Below are positions 35,881 to 46,358 of a stretch of DNA of 64,000 nucleotides, piece by piece. The DNA comes from Salinicola rhizosphaerae (GTDB lineage: Bacteria > Pseudomonadota > Gammaproteobacteria > Pseudomonadales > Halomonadaceae), in NCBI RefSeq assembly GCF_014652715.1, contig NZ_BMZI01000004.1:165922-229921 (forward strand), written 5' to 3'. Made by a program: the position numbers and the translations under genes. Below the pieces are notes generated by a model. The model was not told the DNA's origin. It worked only from the letters and a program-made list of their open reading frames with translations, and searched no databases. Each line of letters begins with the position of its first letter. Positions within the stretch are counted from its first letter, which is position 1.

Positions 35881-38460
35881 TCAGCGCTTGTCGCGCCACT
35901 CGTAAAGAAGCGCCAGTGCCGCGCGCGGCGTGAGCGAATCGATGTCGAGCGAGCCCAGCGCTTCGATGACCGGGTGGGGCGCAGCCGCGAAGAGATCCGC
36001 CTGCTGAGGCTGGTTTTTCGCGTCCGCGCTGGCCGGCGACGGCAGTTCCGGCGGCTGTTCGAGCGTGGCGAGTTTTTCGCGCGCGCGGGCGATGACGCCT
36101 TGCGGCACGCCGGCGAGCTGGGCGACCTGCAGGCCGTAGCTTTGACTGGCCGGTCCCTCCTCGACCCGGTGCATGAAGACAATGCCATCCTTGTGCTCGG
36201 CCGCCGTCAGGTGGACGTTGGCGACCGTCTCCTGCTGTTCGGCCAGCGCCGTCATCTCGAAGTAGTGGGTCGCGAATAGCGTAAAGGCGCGCTGGCCGGC
36301 CAGGTGCTCGGCGCTGGCCCAGGCCAGCGACAGGCCATCGAACGTGCTCGTGCCGCGACCGATCTCGTCCATCAGCACCAGGCTCTCGGCGGTGGCGTTA
36401 TGCAGAATGCTGGCGGTTTCGGTCATCTCGACCATGAAGGTGGAGCGGCCGCCGGCGAGATCGTCGCTCGAACCGATGCGCGTGAAGATGCGATCGACCG
36501 GGCCGATTTCGGCGCTATCCGCCGGGACGAACGAGCCGGTGTGGGCGAGCAGGGCGATCAGCGCCGCCTGGCGCATGTAGGTCGACTTGCCGCCCATGTT
36601 GGGCCCGGTGATGACCAGCATGCGACGACTGTCGTCGAGCACGAGGTCGTTGGGCACGAACGGATGCTGACTGACCTGTTCGACGACCGGATGGCGACCA
36701 CCGACGATGTTGAAGCCCGGTGTCTCGAGCAGCTGCGGTCGCACGAAGTCCAGGCTCTGCGCGCGCTCGGCCAGGGCACAGAGTACGTCCAGCGCCGCCA
36801 GCGAGCGCCCCGTGGCCTGCAGCGCATCCAGCTCGGCATTGAGCGTGTCGATCAGGCTCTCGTAGAGCAGTTTCTCCCGGGCCAGTGCGCGGGACTTGGC
36901 CGACAGCGCCTTGTCCTCGAACTTCTTGAGTTCGGGGATGATGAAGCGTTCGGCATTCTTTAGCGTCTGTCGGCGAATATAGTCGGCGGGCACCTCCCGA
37001 GCCTGAGCGCGGGGAATCTCGATAAAGTAGCCGTGGACGCGGTTGTAACCGACCTTGAGTCCGGCCAGTCCGGTGCGCTCGCGCTCGCGCGTCTCGAGCT
37101 GGACCAGATAGTCGCCGGCATGCTCGGCGAGGCCGCGATACTCGTCGAGTTCTTCATCGAAACCTTCGCGAATCACGCCGCCATCTCTCAGCACGACCGG
37201 GGGATTGTCGAGCAGCGCCCGCGTCAGCGTATCGGACAGCGCCGGGTAGGGCCGAATGTGGCGCAAGAGATCATCGAGCGCGCTTTCGCCCTCGATTCGC
37301 GCCAGCGCCTCCTGAAGTGCCGGCAGCACGTTGAGCGCATCGCGCAGACGCGCCAGATCGCGCGGTCGCGCGCTTCTCAGCGCCACACGGGCGAGAATGC
37401 GCTCGACATCGCCCACCTCATTGAGGGAGTCGCGAATCGGCACGTGCTGATCGCCGTCCAGCAGGAGCTGGATGGCGGCCTGGCGAGCACCGACCTGGTC
37501 GCGATCTCGCAGCGGACGGTTGAGCCAGCGCTTGAGCAGGCGCGAGCCCATCGGTGTGACGGTCGTGTCCAGCACGCTGGCCAGCGTGTTGTCGCCGCTG
37601 CCGCCGAGGTTGATGTCGATCTCGAGGTTGCGTCGACTGGCGGCGTCGATGACCACGGCCTCGTCGCGACTCTCCACGCCGAGCGCGGTGACGTGAGGCA
37701 GGCGTGAGCGCTGCGTGTCGCGGGCGTAGTCGATCAGCACGCCGGCGGCGACCAGCGCGGTCTCGAGATGGGTACAGCCGAAACCACGCAGATCGGCCAC
37801 CTGAAATTGATCGCAGAGCAGGCGGTGAGCGGTCTCCAAATCGAAGTGCCAGTCATTCTGACGGCGCAGCCCCGTGCGCTCGGCGAGAATCGGTGGCAGA
37901 TCGAGGCTTTCTGCTGCCAGTAGCTCCGCGGGTTGCAGCCGATGGACCTCGGCGAGCATGTCAGCTTCGCCATCGACCTCGAGAACGTTGAAACGCCCGC
38001 TCGAAAGTTCGAGCCACGCCAGTCCCCAGCGTTCGCCGCCGTTGGCCAGTGCGACCAGCAGATTGTCGCGACTGGCATCGAGCAGTGCTTCGTCATGCAA
38101 CGTGCCGGGCGTGACGATACGCACCACCCGCCGCTCCACGGGACCTTTGCTCGTGGCCGGATCACCGATCTGCTCGCAGATCGCCACCGACTCGCCGGAC
38201 TTGACCAAGCGCGCCAGATAGGACTCGGCACTATGGTAGGGAACGCCGGCCATCGGAATCGGAGAGCCGGCAGACTGCCCGCGGGCGGTCAGCGTGATGT
38301 CGAGCAGCTGCGATGCGCGTCTGGCATCGTCAAAGAACAGCTCGTAGAAATCGCCCATGCGATAGAAGAGCAGCACGTCCGGATGTTCGCGCTTGATCTT
38401 CAGGTACTGAGCCATCATCGGGGTATGCTGAGACTTCTTGCTGGCGGCCGCGTCCTGCAT
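35881..38460 (-). CDS. mutS: DNA mismatch repair protein MutS
   Basis: Mismatch recognition ATPase that with MutL directs strand-specific repair. The 859-residue protein has the mismatch-binding domain with the Phe-X-Glu motif ([11 protein letters not shown] near residues 34-44; the F-Y-E triad intact), connector, lever and clamp domains. The ABC ATPase has Walker [10 protein letters not shown] near 618, Walker [10 protein letters not shown] near 700 and FATHYFEMT near 735. It ends in the short C-terminal tetramerisation helix. GGAG lies 14 bases before the chosen [12 protein letters not shown] at residues 15-16 is an alternative start. Confidence 0.97.
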   Translation of the reverse strand: MQDAAASKKSQHTPMMAQYLKIKREHPDVLLFYRMGDFYELFFDDARRASQLLDITLTARGQSAGSPIPMAGVPYHSAESYLARLVKSGESVAICEQIGDPATSKGPVERRVVRIVTPGTLHDEALLDASRDNLLVALANGGERWGLAWLELSSGRFNVLEVDGEADMLAEVHRLQPAELLAAESLDLPPILAERTGLRRQNDWHFDLETAHRLLCDQFQVADLRGFGCTHLETALVAAGVLIDYARDTQRSRLPHVTALGVESRDEAVVIDAASRRNLEIDINLGGSGDNTLASVLDTTVTPMGSRLLKRWLNRPLRDRDQVGARQAAIQLLLDGDQHVPIRDSLNEVGDVERILARVALRSARPRDLARLRDALNVLPALQEALARIEGESALDDLLRHIRPYPALSDTLTRALLDNPPVVLRDGGVIREGFDEELDEYRGLAEHAGDYLVQLETRERERTGLAGLKVGYNRVHGYFIEIPRAQAREVPADYIRRQTLKNAERFIIPELKKFEDKALSAKSRALAREKLLYESLIDTLNAELDALQATGRSLAALDVLCALAERAQSLDFVRPQLLETPGFNIVGGRHPVVEQVSQHPFVPNDLVLDDSRRMLVITGPNMGGKSTYMRQAALIALLAHTGSFVPADSAEIGPVDRIFTRIGSSDDLAGGRSTFMVEMTETASILHNATAESLVLMDEIGRGTSTFDGLSLAWASAEHLAGQRAFTLFATHYFEMTALAEQQETVANVHLTAAEHKDGIVFMHRVEEGPASQSYGLQVAQLAGVPQGVIARAREKLATLEQPPELPSPASADAKNQPQQADLFAAAPHPVIEALGSLDIDSLTPRAALALLYEWRDKR

Positions 38461-38585
38461 GGCTGAAAGTGTTGCTCCGTTACGGTGAGGAGGTCATGAT
38501 CGGCGCGCCGGAAGACGGCGGCGCTGCGTAGGTTATCATGGGCTCCGCCGGCCGACACGACCGCTCGAGCGCGGGTCGGCGTGGC

Positions 38586-38780
38586 TCAGCTATCGCTGAC
38601 CGCCCCCGCCGCGCTGGCGTCCCGAAAGGGCGCTCGGCGATTGGCTTCCGGCGCTCCGGGGACGAAGACGGTTTCACAGTCGAAACAGAAATAGCGGCGC
38701 CTGAGTCGAAGGATGCGGGCGTGCAGGGGGCGCTTGAGACGCTGAGAGGCATAGCTGCCACAGCGAGTACAGCAAGGCAT
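38586..38780 (-). CDS. Small zinc-ribbon protein
   Basis: A 64-residue protein with two cysteine pairs: CCTRC near the N-terminus (residues 3-7) and CFDC about 26 residues later. They are separated by a very basic stretch (KRPLHARILRLRRRYF), the layout of a zinc ribbon that may bind nucleic acid. The tail is Ala/Pro-rich and probably disordered. An excellent AGGAGA SD seven bases upstream supports this ATG over the longer frame. It lies 125 bases upstream of mutS on the same strand and may be co-transcribed. InsA-type transposase N-termini have a similar CxxC-x(n)-CxxC layout, but no transposase body is present. Function unknown. Confidence 0.65.
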   Translation of the reverse strand: MPCCTRCGSYASQRLKRPLHARILRLRRRYFCFDCETVFVPGAPEANRRAPFRDASAAGAVSDS

Positions 38781-38851
38781 GGGTCGATCTCCTGGCCAAT
38801 GTAAACGATGTTTCAAGATAGATACTGGCACTAACGGCGCAATTAAATAAG

Positions 38852-38885
38852 AAAACAAGAATATTCCGTGTGAATATTTGTTTTG
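38852..38885. promoter_or_regulatory. AT-rich inverted repeat upstream of small-protein genes
   Basis: AAAACAAGAATATTC, loop CGTGT, then GAATATTTGTTTTG: near-perfect arms with one bulged base. It lies in an AT-rich island (about 38810-38905) between the zinc-ribbon gene (minus) and the ribbon-helix-helix gene (plus), where divergent promoters are expected. It could be an operator or a terminator-like hairpin. Confidence 0.55.
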
Positions 38886-39039
38886 TTATTGCATTTATTC
38901 GTTTCGGTGAATTTCCGGCTTCGATCTCCCGAGGGCGCTTCGGCTCCAGGTCTCATGCCTAAAGTCGCAGGGATTTCAGCCTGGGCTTTGGCTACCGGCG
39001 GGTTACAGTGTGCTAAATCAGCATCTGGAGACCTGGTTC

Positions 39040-39225
39040 ATGGCTCGTTTGGTGCTTAACCACTTAAGCGATTCGACCTTTCGCCTGCTCGCTATCGAAG
39101 CCAACAAGCGCAACGTCAATGTGAGCGAACTGGCTGTCGTGCTGCTGGAGATTGCCGTGGCTGATCTGGCTGCGCGTCATGCCGAGCCGTCTTCGTTCGG
39201 CACTGGCCCTGACGAGTCGAATTGA
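39040..39225 (+). CDS. Small ribbon-helix-helix-like protein
   Basis: A 61-residue protein whose N-terminal 45 residues fit the ribbon-helix-helix pattern: a short beta-strand (ARLVLNHLS), then two helices (STFRLLAIEANKRN, then VSELAVVLLEIAVADLAAR), with the 'N/S-V-S-E' turn common in FitA/CopG-type proteins. The C-terminus is short and polar. GGAG lies nine bases before the ATG; a GTG start ten codons earlier is possible but lacks an SD. No toxin gene is adjacent, so it is an orphan antitoxin-like or autonomous regulator, perhaps acting on the inverted repeat upstream (inference). Confidence 0.6.
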   Translation: MARLVLNHLSDSTFRLLAIEANKRNVNVSELAVVLLEIAVADLAARHAEPSSFGTGPDESN

Positions 39226-39404
39226 CTGACCGCGTCTTTCTCGATTCGCACTGCCTGCTTCGGTGATCCTTGCCGATCCAGAACCCGCTGGTAATCTGTT
39301 CCGCGGATCCAATGAATAGCCATCGTTGCCCGTTTTCCGCGGTGGCTCCGACACGGGGACGTCATCGCCCCGTAACCGAATGGCAGATATCCAGGGTGCA
39401 TCCC

Positions 39405-39923
39405 ATGAGCGCTATAACGACTTTGCCCGATGCCATCTCGGTGGGCAGCGACATCCTCTCGGTTCGGCTCGGTGAGGCGTGTCGAGCTCGGGGCGTCCAG
39501 CTCACCACCGCGGAGTCCTGCACCGGAGGCGGGGTTGCCAGTGCGATCACTGATGTCGCCGGTAGCTCTGCCTATTTCGAGACGGGCTACGTGACTTATT
39601 CCAACGCGGCCAAACAGCGCCTGCTCGGCGTCGGCGATGAAACGCTGAGTCTTTGCGGTGCGGTCAGCGCCGAGACGGTCCGCGAAATGGTCGCCGGTGC
39701 TTGCCGGGATAGCGGTGCTGGGCTGGGGGTCGCGATCAGTGGTGTCGCCGGCCCGGGCGGCGGCAGCGCGGAAAAACCGGTCGGCACGGTCTGGTTCGCC
39801 TGGGGTGACGAGCGATCGCAGACGACTCGCTGCTATCGACTGTCCGGTAATCGGCAGCAGGTCAGAGAGGTCGCCGTTGCGCTGGCGCTCCACGGTCTAT
39901 TGGAACAACTCGATGCTGGCTGA
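39405..39923 (+). CDS. pncC: Nicotinamide-nucleotide amidohydrolase, CinA C-terminal type
   Basis: A 172-residue stand-alone CinA C-terminal (PncC) domain, which deamidates NMN to NaMN in pyridine nucleotide recycling. Family motifs are TAESCTGGGVASAITDVAGSS near 35-55 with the nucleophilic Ser/Cys region, GYVTYSNAAKQRLLGV, and SGVAGPGGGSAEKPVGTVWFAW. The N-terminal MoCF/COG1058 domain of full-length CinA is absent. The longer frame upstream (45 codons) is unrelated in character; AGGGTG precedes MSAITTL. It sits directly upstream of recA, the usual place for cinA-type genes. Confidence 0.93.
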   Translation: MSAITTLPDAISVGSDILSVRLGEACRARGVQLTTAESCTGGGVASAITDVAGSSAYFETGYVTYSNAAKQRLLGVGDETLSLCGAVSAETVREMVAGACRDSGAGLGVAISGVAGPGGGSAEKPVGTVWFAWGDERSQTTRCYRLSGNRQQVREVAVALALHGLLEQLDAG

Positions 39924-40006
39924 TTCCCGCGTGCGGTGAGGACGGTGAGCTCGGAGATAGAAAATCGCGGTACGGGGATAGTCGGGCAGGCAATTATTCG
40001 CCATAC

Positions 40007-40026
40007 TACTGGCTAGCCATACAGTA
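40007..40026 (+). promoter_or_regulatory. LexA box (SOS operator) of recA
   Basis: TACTG-N10-CAGTA: both conserved half-sites are perfect, including the CTG/CAG core at N10 spacing. It lies 79 bases upstream of the recA ATG. A CATACT hexamer just upstream (40002-40007) may be the -10 element, so LexA would block the promoter. Confidence 0.92.
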
Positions 40027-40104
40027 TGCGGAGCGTGCGCCCATGAGCCGATATCGGCAGGGCGAGCGTTTCTTCTCATCCCTGCGCACTCATAGGAGAC
40101 CTTC

Positions 40105-41175
40105 ATGGCACAGGACGAAAACCGCAGCAAGGCACTCAATGCGGCTTTGTCACAGATCGACCGCCAATTCGGCAAAGGCACCGTGATGCGTCTGGGAGAT
40201 ACGCCGCGAACCGCGGTACCGGTCGTGTCGACGGGGTCGCTGGGGCTGGATATTGCGCTTGGCGTGGGCGGTCTGCCTTATGGGCGCGTCGTCGAAATCT
40301 TCGGGCCGGAATCTTCCGGTAAAACCACGCTGACGCTCTCCGTGATCGCGCAGGCGCAGAAGGATGGCAAGACCTGCGCCTTCGTCGATGCCGAGCACGC
40401 GCTCGACCCGAGCTATGCCGAGAAACTAGGCGTCGATCTCGACGAGTTGCTGGTTTCGCAGCCGGATACCGGCGAGCAGGCGCTCGAGATCTGCGACATG
40501 CTGGTTCGCTCCGGCGGCGTCGACGTGATCATCATCGACTCCGTGGCGGCGCTGACGCCGCGCGCCGAGATCGAAGGCGAGATGGGCGACTCCCACGTCG
40601 GCCTGCAGGCGCGTCTGATGTCGCAGGCACTGCGCAAGATCACCGGCAACATCAAGAACGCCAACTGCATGGTGGTCTTCATCAACCAGATCCGCATGAA
40701 GATCGGCGTGATGTTCGGCAGTCCCGAAACGACCACCGGCGGTAACGCGCTCAAGTTCTACTCCAGTGTTCGTCTCGACATTCGCCGTATCGGCTCGGTC
40801 AAGCAGGGCGATGAAGTGACCGGCAACGAAACGCGCGTCAAGGTGGTCAAGAACAAGGTCGCGCCGCCGTTCCGCCAATCCGAGTTTCAGATTCTCTATG
40901 GCAAGGGGATCTACCATGCCGGTGAGGTGATCGATCTCGGCGTGCAGTGCAATCTGGTCGATAAGGCCGGTGCCTGGTACAGCTACCAGGGCAGCAAGAT
41001 CGGCCAGGGCAAGGCCAACGCCGCACAGTATCTGGAAGAGCATCCGGAGATCATGAAAGAGATCGAGGATCAGATTCGCGCGCAGCTGCTTGCCGTACCG
41101 GCGCCGAAGGAGAAAGAGAAGGCTGCCGACGCGGCCGTCGCCGAGGGCGACGATGCCGGTGACTCGCTGCTGTAG
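40105..41175 (+). CDS. recA: Recombinase RecA
   Basis: ATP-dependent strand-exchange protein and coprotease for LexA. The 356-residue protein has Walker [10 protein letters not shown] at 67-75, catalytic Glu/Walker B region [12 protein letters not shown] near 142, L1/L2 DNA-binding loops (the latter including [14 protein letters not shown] near 200), and an acidic C-terminal tail ([15 protein letters not shown]) that modulates activity. Regulation by the LexA box at 40007-40026 is well supported. A triple tandem repeat and recX follow. Confidence 0.99.
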   Translation: MAQDENRSKALNAALSQIDRQFGKGTVMRLGDTPRTAVPVVSTGSLGLDIALGVGGLPYGRVVEIFGPESSGKTTLTLSVIAQAQKDGKTCAFVDAEHALDPSYAEKLGVDLDELLVSQPDTGEQALEICDMLVRSGGVDVIIIDSVAALTPRAEIEGEMGDSHVGLQARLMSQALRKITGNIKNANCMVVFINQIRMKIGVMFGSPETTTGGNALKFYSSVRLDIRRIGSVKQGDEVTGNETRVKVVKNKVAPPFRQSEFQILYGKGIYHAGEVIDLGVQCNLVDKAGAWYSYQGSKIGQGKANAAQYLEEHPEIMKEIEDQIRAQLLAVPAPKEKEKAADAAVAEGDDAGDSLL

Positions 41176-41200
41176 TCAGAAGCATGACTTCGAGAGCAAG

Positions 41201-41242
41201 AACCTGGAAGCCCGAACCTGGAAGCCCGAACCTGAAAGCCTG
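41201..41242. repeat. 14-bp tandem repeat x3 between recA and recX
   Basis: AACCTGGAAGCCCG at 41201-41214 and 41215-41228 (identical), then AACCTGAAAGCCTG at 41229-41242 with two changes. It lies 26 bases after the recA stop, in the recA-recX gap. Confidence 0.9.
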
Positions 41243-41337
41243 AGCCAGAGGATGTGAGCCACAGAACGTGAACCATAGAACGAGCTGACACGCGGCGAAC
41301 CGTCAGTGGGCGCGCCGCTGGCCATGATGGAAAACTG

Positions 41338-41790
41338 ATGACGCAGAACGCCGAACCCGACCCGCGCGAGATCGCCATTCAATTTCTGGCACGGCGAGAG
41401 TACTCTCGAGCCGAACTCGCGCAGCGACTGAGCGACAAGGGCGTAGCCGCAGAAGCGGTCGCGCCAGCGCTCGATGCGCTGTCCGCCGATGGGCTGCAGT
41501 CGGATGAACGCTTTGCCGAAGTTTTCGTGCGCTCACGCATCGCGCGTGGGCAGGGGCCGGTCAAGGTGCGCGCCGACATACGCACCCGTGGCATCGACGA
41601 TGCGCTGGTCGGCCTGGCGCTGGAGGCCGAAGCGCCCGACTGGCAAGAGCTGGCGTGTCATGCGCTGGCCAAGCGCTTCGATGGGCCCGGGGCGACGCCG
41701 CGTGAGCGAGCCAGGCGGGAGCGTTTCCTCGCCGGGCGGGGCTTTGAATTCGATCACGTTCGTCACGCCATGAAATACGCCTGGGGGTGA
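41338..41790 (+). CDS. recX: Regulatory protein RecX
   Basis: Inhibitor of RecA filament extension, 150 residues, built of three-helix repeats. Visible family features are AIQFLARREYSRAELAQRL near 12-30, the LQSDERFAEVFVRSRIARGQGPVKVRADIRTRGI region near 54-84, and the C-terminal ERFLAGRGFEFDHVRHAM. It lies 162 bases after recA with no strong terminator between, so most expression is likely read-through, as known for other gammaproteobacteria. Confidence 0.94.
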   Translation: MTQNAEPDPREIAIQFLARREYSRAELAQRLSDKGVAAEAVAPALDALSADGLQSDERFAEVFVRSRIARGQGPVKVRADIRTRGIDDALVGLALEAEAPDWQELACHALAKRFDGPGATPRERARRERFLAGRGFEFDHVRHAMKYAWG

Positions 41791-42214
41791 ACGTCTGCCG
41801 CCGCGAGGCGCTATTTTCCAGTCGGCTTACCCGCTGGCTCTCTCCACCGAGCCTTTTCTCGATCAGGTTTTTTCTAGACCAAGCTTTCTCTCGACCAGAC
41901 TTTCTCTCCGCTGAACTCCCTCTTTCCGCCGAGCTCTCTCTCGATCCTGCCGCCATGACGTCCTGCAGCGGCGCCTGCCACTCAAGCCGTCGGCAGCCGG
42001 CCCGCCTTTAACCGAGACGAGCAGTCGCCATCGCATTCACGGCGAATCCTGGCGACACTGGGTGTCGCACTCGACAGACTGGCCGCCGCCTACGTTATAC
42101 TAACGCGCTTTGCGATGGCCCGGAGCCGCAGTCAATGCGGCTTCGTTGCCCGGTTTTTGCGTCGCCACGAGGTCCGTTCGCCGCCGTGGGCACGCCTACT
42201 GCCACGGATTTGTC
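41791..42214. other. recX-alaS intergenic region
   Basis: 424 bases. The first part (about 41815-41950) is a pyrimidine-rich stretch with imperfect repeats of the type CTTTCTCTCGACCAG; frames across it are low-complexity and not called. The second part carries the alaS promoter candidate and leader. No RNA gene recognised. Confidence 0.55.
42071..42101 (+). promoter_or_regulatory. Candidate promoter of alaS
   Basis: -10 TATACT (42096-42101, five of six) with TCGACA (42071-42076, five of six) upstream at a long 19-base spacing. It gives a leader of about 110 bases. Confidence 0.4.
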
Positions 42215-44818
42215 ATGAAAAGTGCAGATATCAGACAGGCTTTCCTGAGTTACTTCGAGGAGCGCGGACACACCATCGTGCCTTCCGCCTCTCTGGTACC
42301 GGAGAACGACCCGACCCTCCTGTTCACCAACGCCGGCATGGTGCCGTTCAAGGATGTGTTCCTCGGGCGTGACCCAAGGCCCTACGTTCGGGCGACATCG
42401 GCCCAGCGCTGCGTGCGAGCCGGTGGCAAGCACAATGATCTGGACAATGTCGGCTACACCGCGCGTCATCACACCTTCTTCGAGATGATGGGCAATTTCA
42501 GCTTCGGTGACTACTTCAAGACCGATGCGATTCGCTTTGCCTGGACGTTCATCACCGAAGTGCTCGGCCTGCCGAAAGACCGTCTCTGGGTCACGGTGCA
42601 CATCAGCGACGACGAGGCCGCGAAGATCTGGACCGACGATATCGGTGTCGACCCGGCGCGGATGTCACGTCTGGACGAGGACAACTTCTGGCAGATGGGC
42701 GATACCGGCCCTTGCGGTCCGTGCTCCGAGATCTTCTACGACCACGGGCCCGAAGTCTGGGGCGGCCCGCCGGGAAGCCCGGAAGAGGACGGCGATCGCT
42801 ATATCGAGGTGTGGAACCTCGTCTTCATGCAGTTCGATCGCGATGCTTCCGGCAAGATGAATCCGCTGCCCAAGCCGTCGATCGACACCGGCATGGGGCT
42901 GGAGCGCATGGCCGCCGTCATGCAGGGGGTGCACTCCAACTACGAGATCGATCTGTTCCAGAACCTCTTGAAGGCAGCGGCCGAGCTGACCGGCCACGCC
43001 GACATCTCGACGCCGTCGCTGCGCGTCATCGCCGACCATATTCGTTCCTGCGCGTTTCTGATCGTGGATGGTGTTCTGCCGTCCAACGAAGGGCGGGGCT
43101 ATGTGCTACGACGCATCATTCGCCGTGCGATTCGTCATGGCCACAAGTTCGGCGCGACCGAGCCTTTCTTCCACAAGCTGGTCGCCGCGCTGGATGCCGA
43201 AATGGGCGAGGCCTATCCGGAACTGCGCCAGATGCGCGAGCAGATCGAGCGGGTGCTGCTGAAAGAGGAACAGCAGTTCGCGCGGACGCTGGATCATGGC
43301 ATGGGCCTGCTCGAGGAGGCGCTCTCGTCGCTTAAGGGCGACGTGCTGGCCGGCGAAACGATCTTCAAGCTCTACGATACCTACGGGTTTCCTTATGATC
43401 TGACGGCCGATGTCTGCCGTGAACGCGGCGTGACGCTGGACGAGGCTGGCTTCGAGCGCGAACTACAGGCGCAGCGTGAGCGGGCTCGGGCCGCCAGTCA
43501 GTTCGGCGGTGACTACGGCGCGGCGCTCGAGCTCGAAGGGGCGACCACGTTTACCGGCTACGATCGTCTCGAGGACAGCGCGACCGTCACGGCGATCGTC
43601 GACAGTGAAGGCAATCCGCTGGCTTCGTTGGAAGCCGACAGAAAAGGCGTGGTCGTGCTCGACCGGACGCCGTTTTACGGTGAATCCGGCGGCCAGGTCG
43701 GCGACTCCGGCTATCTGCTCGTGGCGGGTGGTCGTTTTCAGGTGACCGATACGCGCAAGCAGGCTGGCCACCATCTCCACGAAGGCGTGATGCTCGAGGG
43801 GGCTCTTTCGGTCGGTGATTCGGTGACGCCGCAGGTCGACCCGGCGCTGCGCCTGGCGACCATGCGCAACCACTCCGCAACGCACCTGCTGCACGAGGCG
43901 CTGCGTCAGACGCTGGGCGATCACGTCCAGCAGAAAGGATCCCTGGTCAGCGCGGAGCGACTGCGTTTCGATTTCAGCCATTACGAGGCGGTGACGCCTG
44001 ATCAACTGGCGAAGATCGAGTGCATCGTCAATGCTCAGGTCCTGGCCAATGCGCCGACCCAGGTCGAGGAGATGACGCTGGAGCAGGCCAAGGCACGAGG
44101 CGCCCGCGCCCTGTTCGAGGCGAAGTATGCCGATAGCGTCCGCGTGTTGACGATCGGCAGCGACGACTTCTCGATCGAGCTCTGCGGCGGCACGCATGTG
44201 GCTCGCAGTGGCGATATCGGTCCGTTCCACATTGTCGGTGAATCCGGCACGGCCGCGGGTATTCGGCGGATCGAGGCGGTCACCGGCGAGGGCGCGCTGG
44301 CTTGGTTCCATGCCCAGGAGCAGGAGCTCAATGCGGTCGGCGAACGCCTGAAAGCCAAGCCGGACCAGATTGTCGAGCGCCTGGATGGCCTGCTCGAGCG
44401 TCAGCGCGGCCTGGAGAAGGAACTCGAGCGTCTCAAGTCGAAGCTGGCCAGCGCTGCCGGTGACGACCTGCTGTCCCAGGCTCAGGACGTGGCCGGTATT
44501 CGCGTGCTGGCGACGCGGGTCGAGGGGATTTCCGGCAAGGAGCTGCGCGGCCTTCACGACCAGCTCAAGCAGAAGCTCAAATCCGGCGCTCTAGTGCTGG
44601 CTGCCGTCCAGGAAGGCAAGGTCAGTCTGATTGCCGGCGTGACCGATGATCTAACGGCTAGACTGAAAGCCGGTGAGCTGGTGAATCACGTTGCCGCCCA
44701 GGTCGGCGGCAAGGGCGGCGGCCGCGCCGACATGGCGCAGGCGGGAGGCAGTGATCCCGCGGCGGTACCGGCGGCGCTGGAGAGCGTCCCGGACTGGGTC
44801 GCGCAGCGGCTCGGCTAA
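42215..44818 (+). CDS. alaS: Alanyl-tRNA synthetase
   Basis: Charges tRNA-Ala and edits mischarged Ser/Gly. The 867-residue class II enzyme has the catalytic core with motif 2 region ([34 protein letters not shown]) and the tRNA-binding domain. The editing domain has HxxxH in [12 protein letters not shown] near 565 and CGGTH near 665, then come a coiled coil and the C-Ala domain ending in [15 protein letters not shown] near 840. Thirty-five in-frame codons upstream are discarded because [11 protein letters not shown] is the family start. lysC and csrA follow in the order common to pseudomonads. Confidence 0.98.
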   Translation: MKSADIRQAFLSYFEERGHTIVPSASLVPENDPTLLFTNAGMVPFKDVFLGRDPRPYVRATSAQRCVRAGGKHNDLDNVGYTARHHTFFEMMGNFSFGDYFKTDAIRFAWTFITEVLGLPKDRLWVTVHISDDEAAKIWTDDIGVDPARMSRLDEDNFWQMGDTGPCGPCSEIFYDHGPEVWGGPPGSPEEDGDRYIEVWNLVFMQFDRDASGKMNPLPKPSIDTGMGLERMAAVMQGVHSNYEIDLFQNLLKAAAELTGHADISTPSLRVIADHIRSCAFLIVDGVLPSNEGRGYVLRRIIRRAIRHGHKFGATEPFFHKLVAALDAEMGEAYPELRQMREQIERVLLKEEQQFARTLDHGMGLLEEALSSLKGDVLAGETIFKLYDTYGFPYDLTADVCRERGVTLDEAGFERELQAQRERARAASQFGGDYGAALELEGATTFTGYDRLEDSATVTAIVDSEGNPLASLEADRKGVVVLDRTPFYGESGGQVGDSGYLLVAGGRFQVTDTRKQAGHHLHEGVMLEGALSVGDSVTPQVDPALRLATMRNHSATHLLHEALRQTLGDHVQQKGSLVSAERLRFDFSHYEAVTPDQLAKIECIVNAQVLANAPTQVEEMTLEQAKARGARALFEAKYADSVRVLTIGSDDFSIELCGGTHVARSGDIGPFHIVGESGTAAGIRRIEAVTGEGALAWFHAQEQELNAVGERLKAKPDQIVERLDGLLERQRGLEKELERLKSKLASAAGDDLLSQAQDVAGIRVLATRVEGISGKELRGLHDQLKQKLKSGALVLAAVQEGKVSLIAGVTDDLTARLKAGELVNHVAAQVGGKGGGRADMAQAGGSDPAAVPAALESVPDWVAQRLG

Positions 44819-44881
44819 ATGCATTCCGACTGGCGCGTAAGGCGCTCCGGTCGATAACGCAAGGGAGCGACAGACAGACTC

Positions 44882-46126
44882 ATGGCGCTATACGTACAGA
44901 AGTTCGGTGGCACCTCCGTCGGCACGGTCGAGCGGATCAAGGCGGTTGCCGAGAAGGTCAAGCGCGACCGCGACGCTGGTCATCAGGTCGTCGTGGTGGT
45001 CTCTGCGATGAGTGGTGAGACCAATCGCCTCATCGACCTGGCCAGTCAGATCAACGAAGATCCGACGCCGCGCGAAATGGATATGCTGGTCTCGACCGGT
45101 GAACAGGTCACCATTTCGCTGCTGGCAATGGCATTGCATCAGTTGGGCGTGCCGGCGACCTCATACACCGGTGCTCAGGTCGGCATCCGCACCGATAGCG
45201 CGCACACCAAGGCACGCATCCAGCGCATCGAGACCGATGAGCTCAAGGACGATCTGGCCGAAGGGCAGGTCGTCGTCGTCGCCGGTTTCCAGGGTGTGGA
45301 TGACGAAGGCAACATCACCACGCTGGGTCGGGGCGGCTCCGATACGACCGGTGTCGCACTGGCGGCGGCGCTCGATGCCGACGAGTGTCAGATCTACACG
45401 GATGTCGATGGCGTTTACACCACCGACCCGCGTGTCTGCTCGAAGGCGCAGCGGCTGGAGAAGATCACCGTCGAGGAGATGCTCGAGCTGGCAAGTCTGG
45501 GCTCGAAGGTGTTGCAGATTCGCTCGGTGGAGTTCGCCGGAAAATACAATGTACCGCTACGCGTGCTCTCAAGCTTCGAGGAGGGACCGGGCACGCTGAT
45601 CGTGGCAGACGAGGAAATCGAATCGATGGAAGAACCGCTCATCTCCGGTATCGCTTTCACGGCGAGTGAAGCCAAGCTGACACTGCTGAATACGCCCGAC
45701 GTGCCGGGTGTGGCGTCGCGGATTCTCGGCCCGATCGCCGACGCCAATATCGAAGTCGACATGATCGTTCAGAACGTGGCGCCGGCAGGCGACTACACCG
45801 ATTTCACGTTCACCGTCGCCAAGGGCGACTACAAGCAGACCATGCGGATTCTGCAGAACGACGTGATTCCGGCGCTCGGCGGCGGCGATCTGCGCGGTGA
45901 CGACAACATCGCCAAGGTGTCTCTCGTGGGTGTGGGCATGCGTTCGCACGCTGGCGTCGCGTCCAAGATGTTCCGGGTGCTCGCCGAAGAGAACATCAAC
46001 ATCCGCATGGTGTCGACATCCGAGATCAAGATCTCCGTGGTGATCGACGAGAAGGCGATGGAGCTGGCCGTGCGCGCGTTGCACACCGCTTTTGGCCTCG
46101 ATAAAGACAGCATTCAAAGCGAATAA
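44882..46126 (+). CDS. lysC: Aspartate kinase
   Basis: Phosphorylates aspartate, the first step toward lysine, threonine, methionine and, in halophiles, ectoine. The 414-residue monofunctional kinase has YVQKFGGTSVG at residues 4-14, the GRGGSDTTAV-like LGRGGSDTTGVALAAAL near 150 and YTDVDGVYTTDPR near 178. Two C-terminal ACT domains (about 265-335 and 345-410) are expected to mediate feedback inhibition by Lys/Thr. It lies between alaS and csrA, 63 bases after alaS. Confidence 0.97.
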   Translation: MALYVQKFGGTSVGTVERIKAVAEKVKRDRDAGHQVVVVVSAMSGETNRLIDLASQINEDPTPREMDMLVSTGEQVTISLLAMALHQLGVPATSYTGAQVGIRTDSAHTKARIQRIETDELKDDLAEGQVVVVAGFQGVDDEGNITTLGRGGSDTTGVALAAALDADECQIYTDVDGVYTTDPRVCSKAQRLEKITVEEMLELASLGSKVLQIRSVEFAGKYNVPLRVLSSFEEGPGTLIVADEEIESMEEPLISGIAFTASEAKLTLLNTPDVPGVASRILGPIADANIEVDMIVQNVAPAGDYTDFTFTVAKGDYKQTMRILQNDVIPALGGGDLRGDDNIAKVSLVGVGMRSHAGVASKMFRVLAEENINIRMVSTSEIKISVVIDEKAMELAVRALHTAFGLDKDSIQSE

Positions 46127-46243
46127 TCCGAATAACACCTTCAAGATTGTCTCAGGCGTTCTACGCTTAGGGTGAGTTGGAACGAAGTGAAAGGAATCGA
46201 GCGCTTTTTTCAACGTAGCCACGGGTTGTCTAGGACGGCGTCA

Positions 46244-46272
46244 TTGGCCTGCCGGCTTGTATGACGCATAAT
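46244..46272 (+). promoter_or_regulatory. Promoter of csrA
   Basis: -35 TTGGCC (46244-46249), 17-base spacer, -10 CATAAT (46267-46272). It is 87 bases upstream of the csrA ATG, so csrA can be expressed independently of lysC. Confidence 0.6.
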
Positions 46273-46358
46273 CGCTACTCGGGCAAACAGGCTGCGGTAC
46301 CAGCGGCCCGAGAGCGAGACCCGAGAATGGAAGAAGGCCCTGAGAAGGAGATCAGAAA

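Noticed and set aside
41787-42011. 74-codon frame overlapping the recX stop
   Set aside because: Low-complexity Ser/Leu/Arg product of a pyrimidine-rich repeat region, with no SD.
42110-42214. N-terminal extension of AlaS
   Set aside because: The 35 extra codons have no similarity to AlaS, lie right after the candidate -10 element, and [11 protein letters not shown] is the family start.
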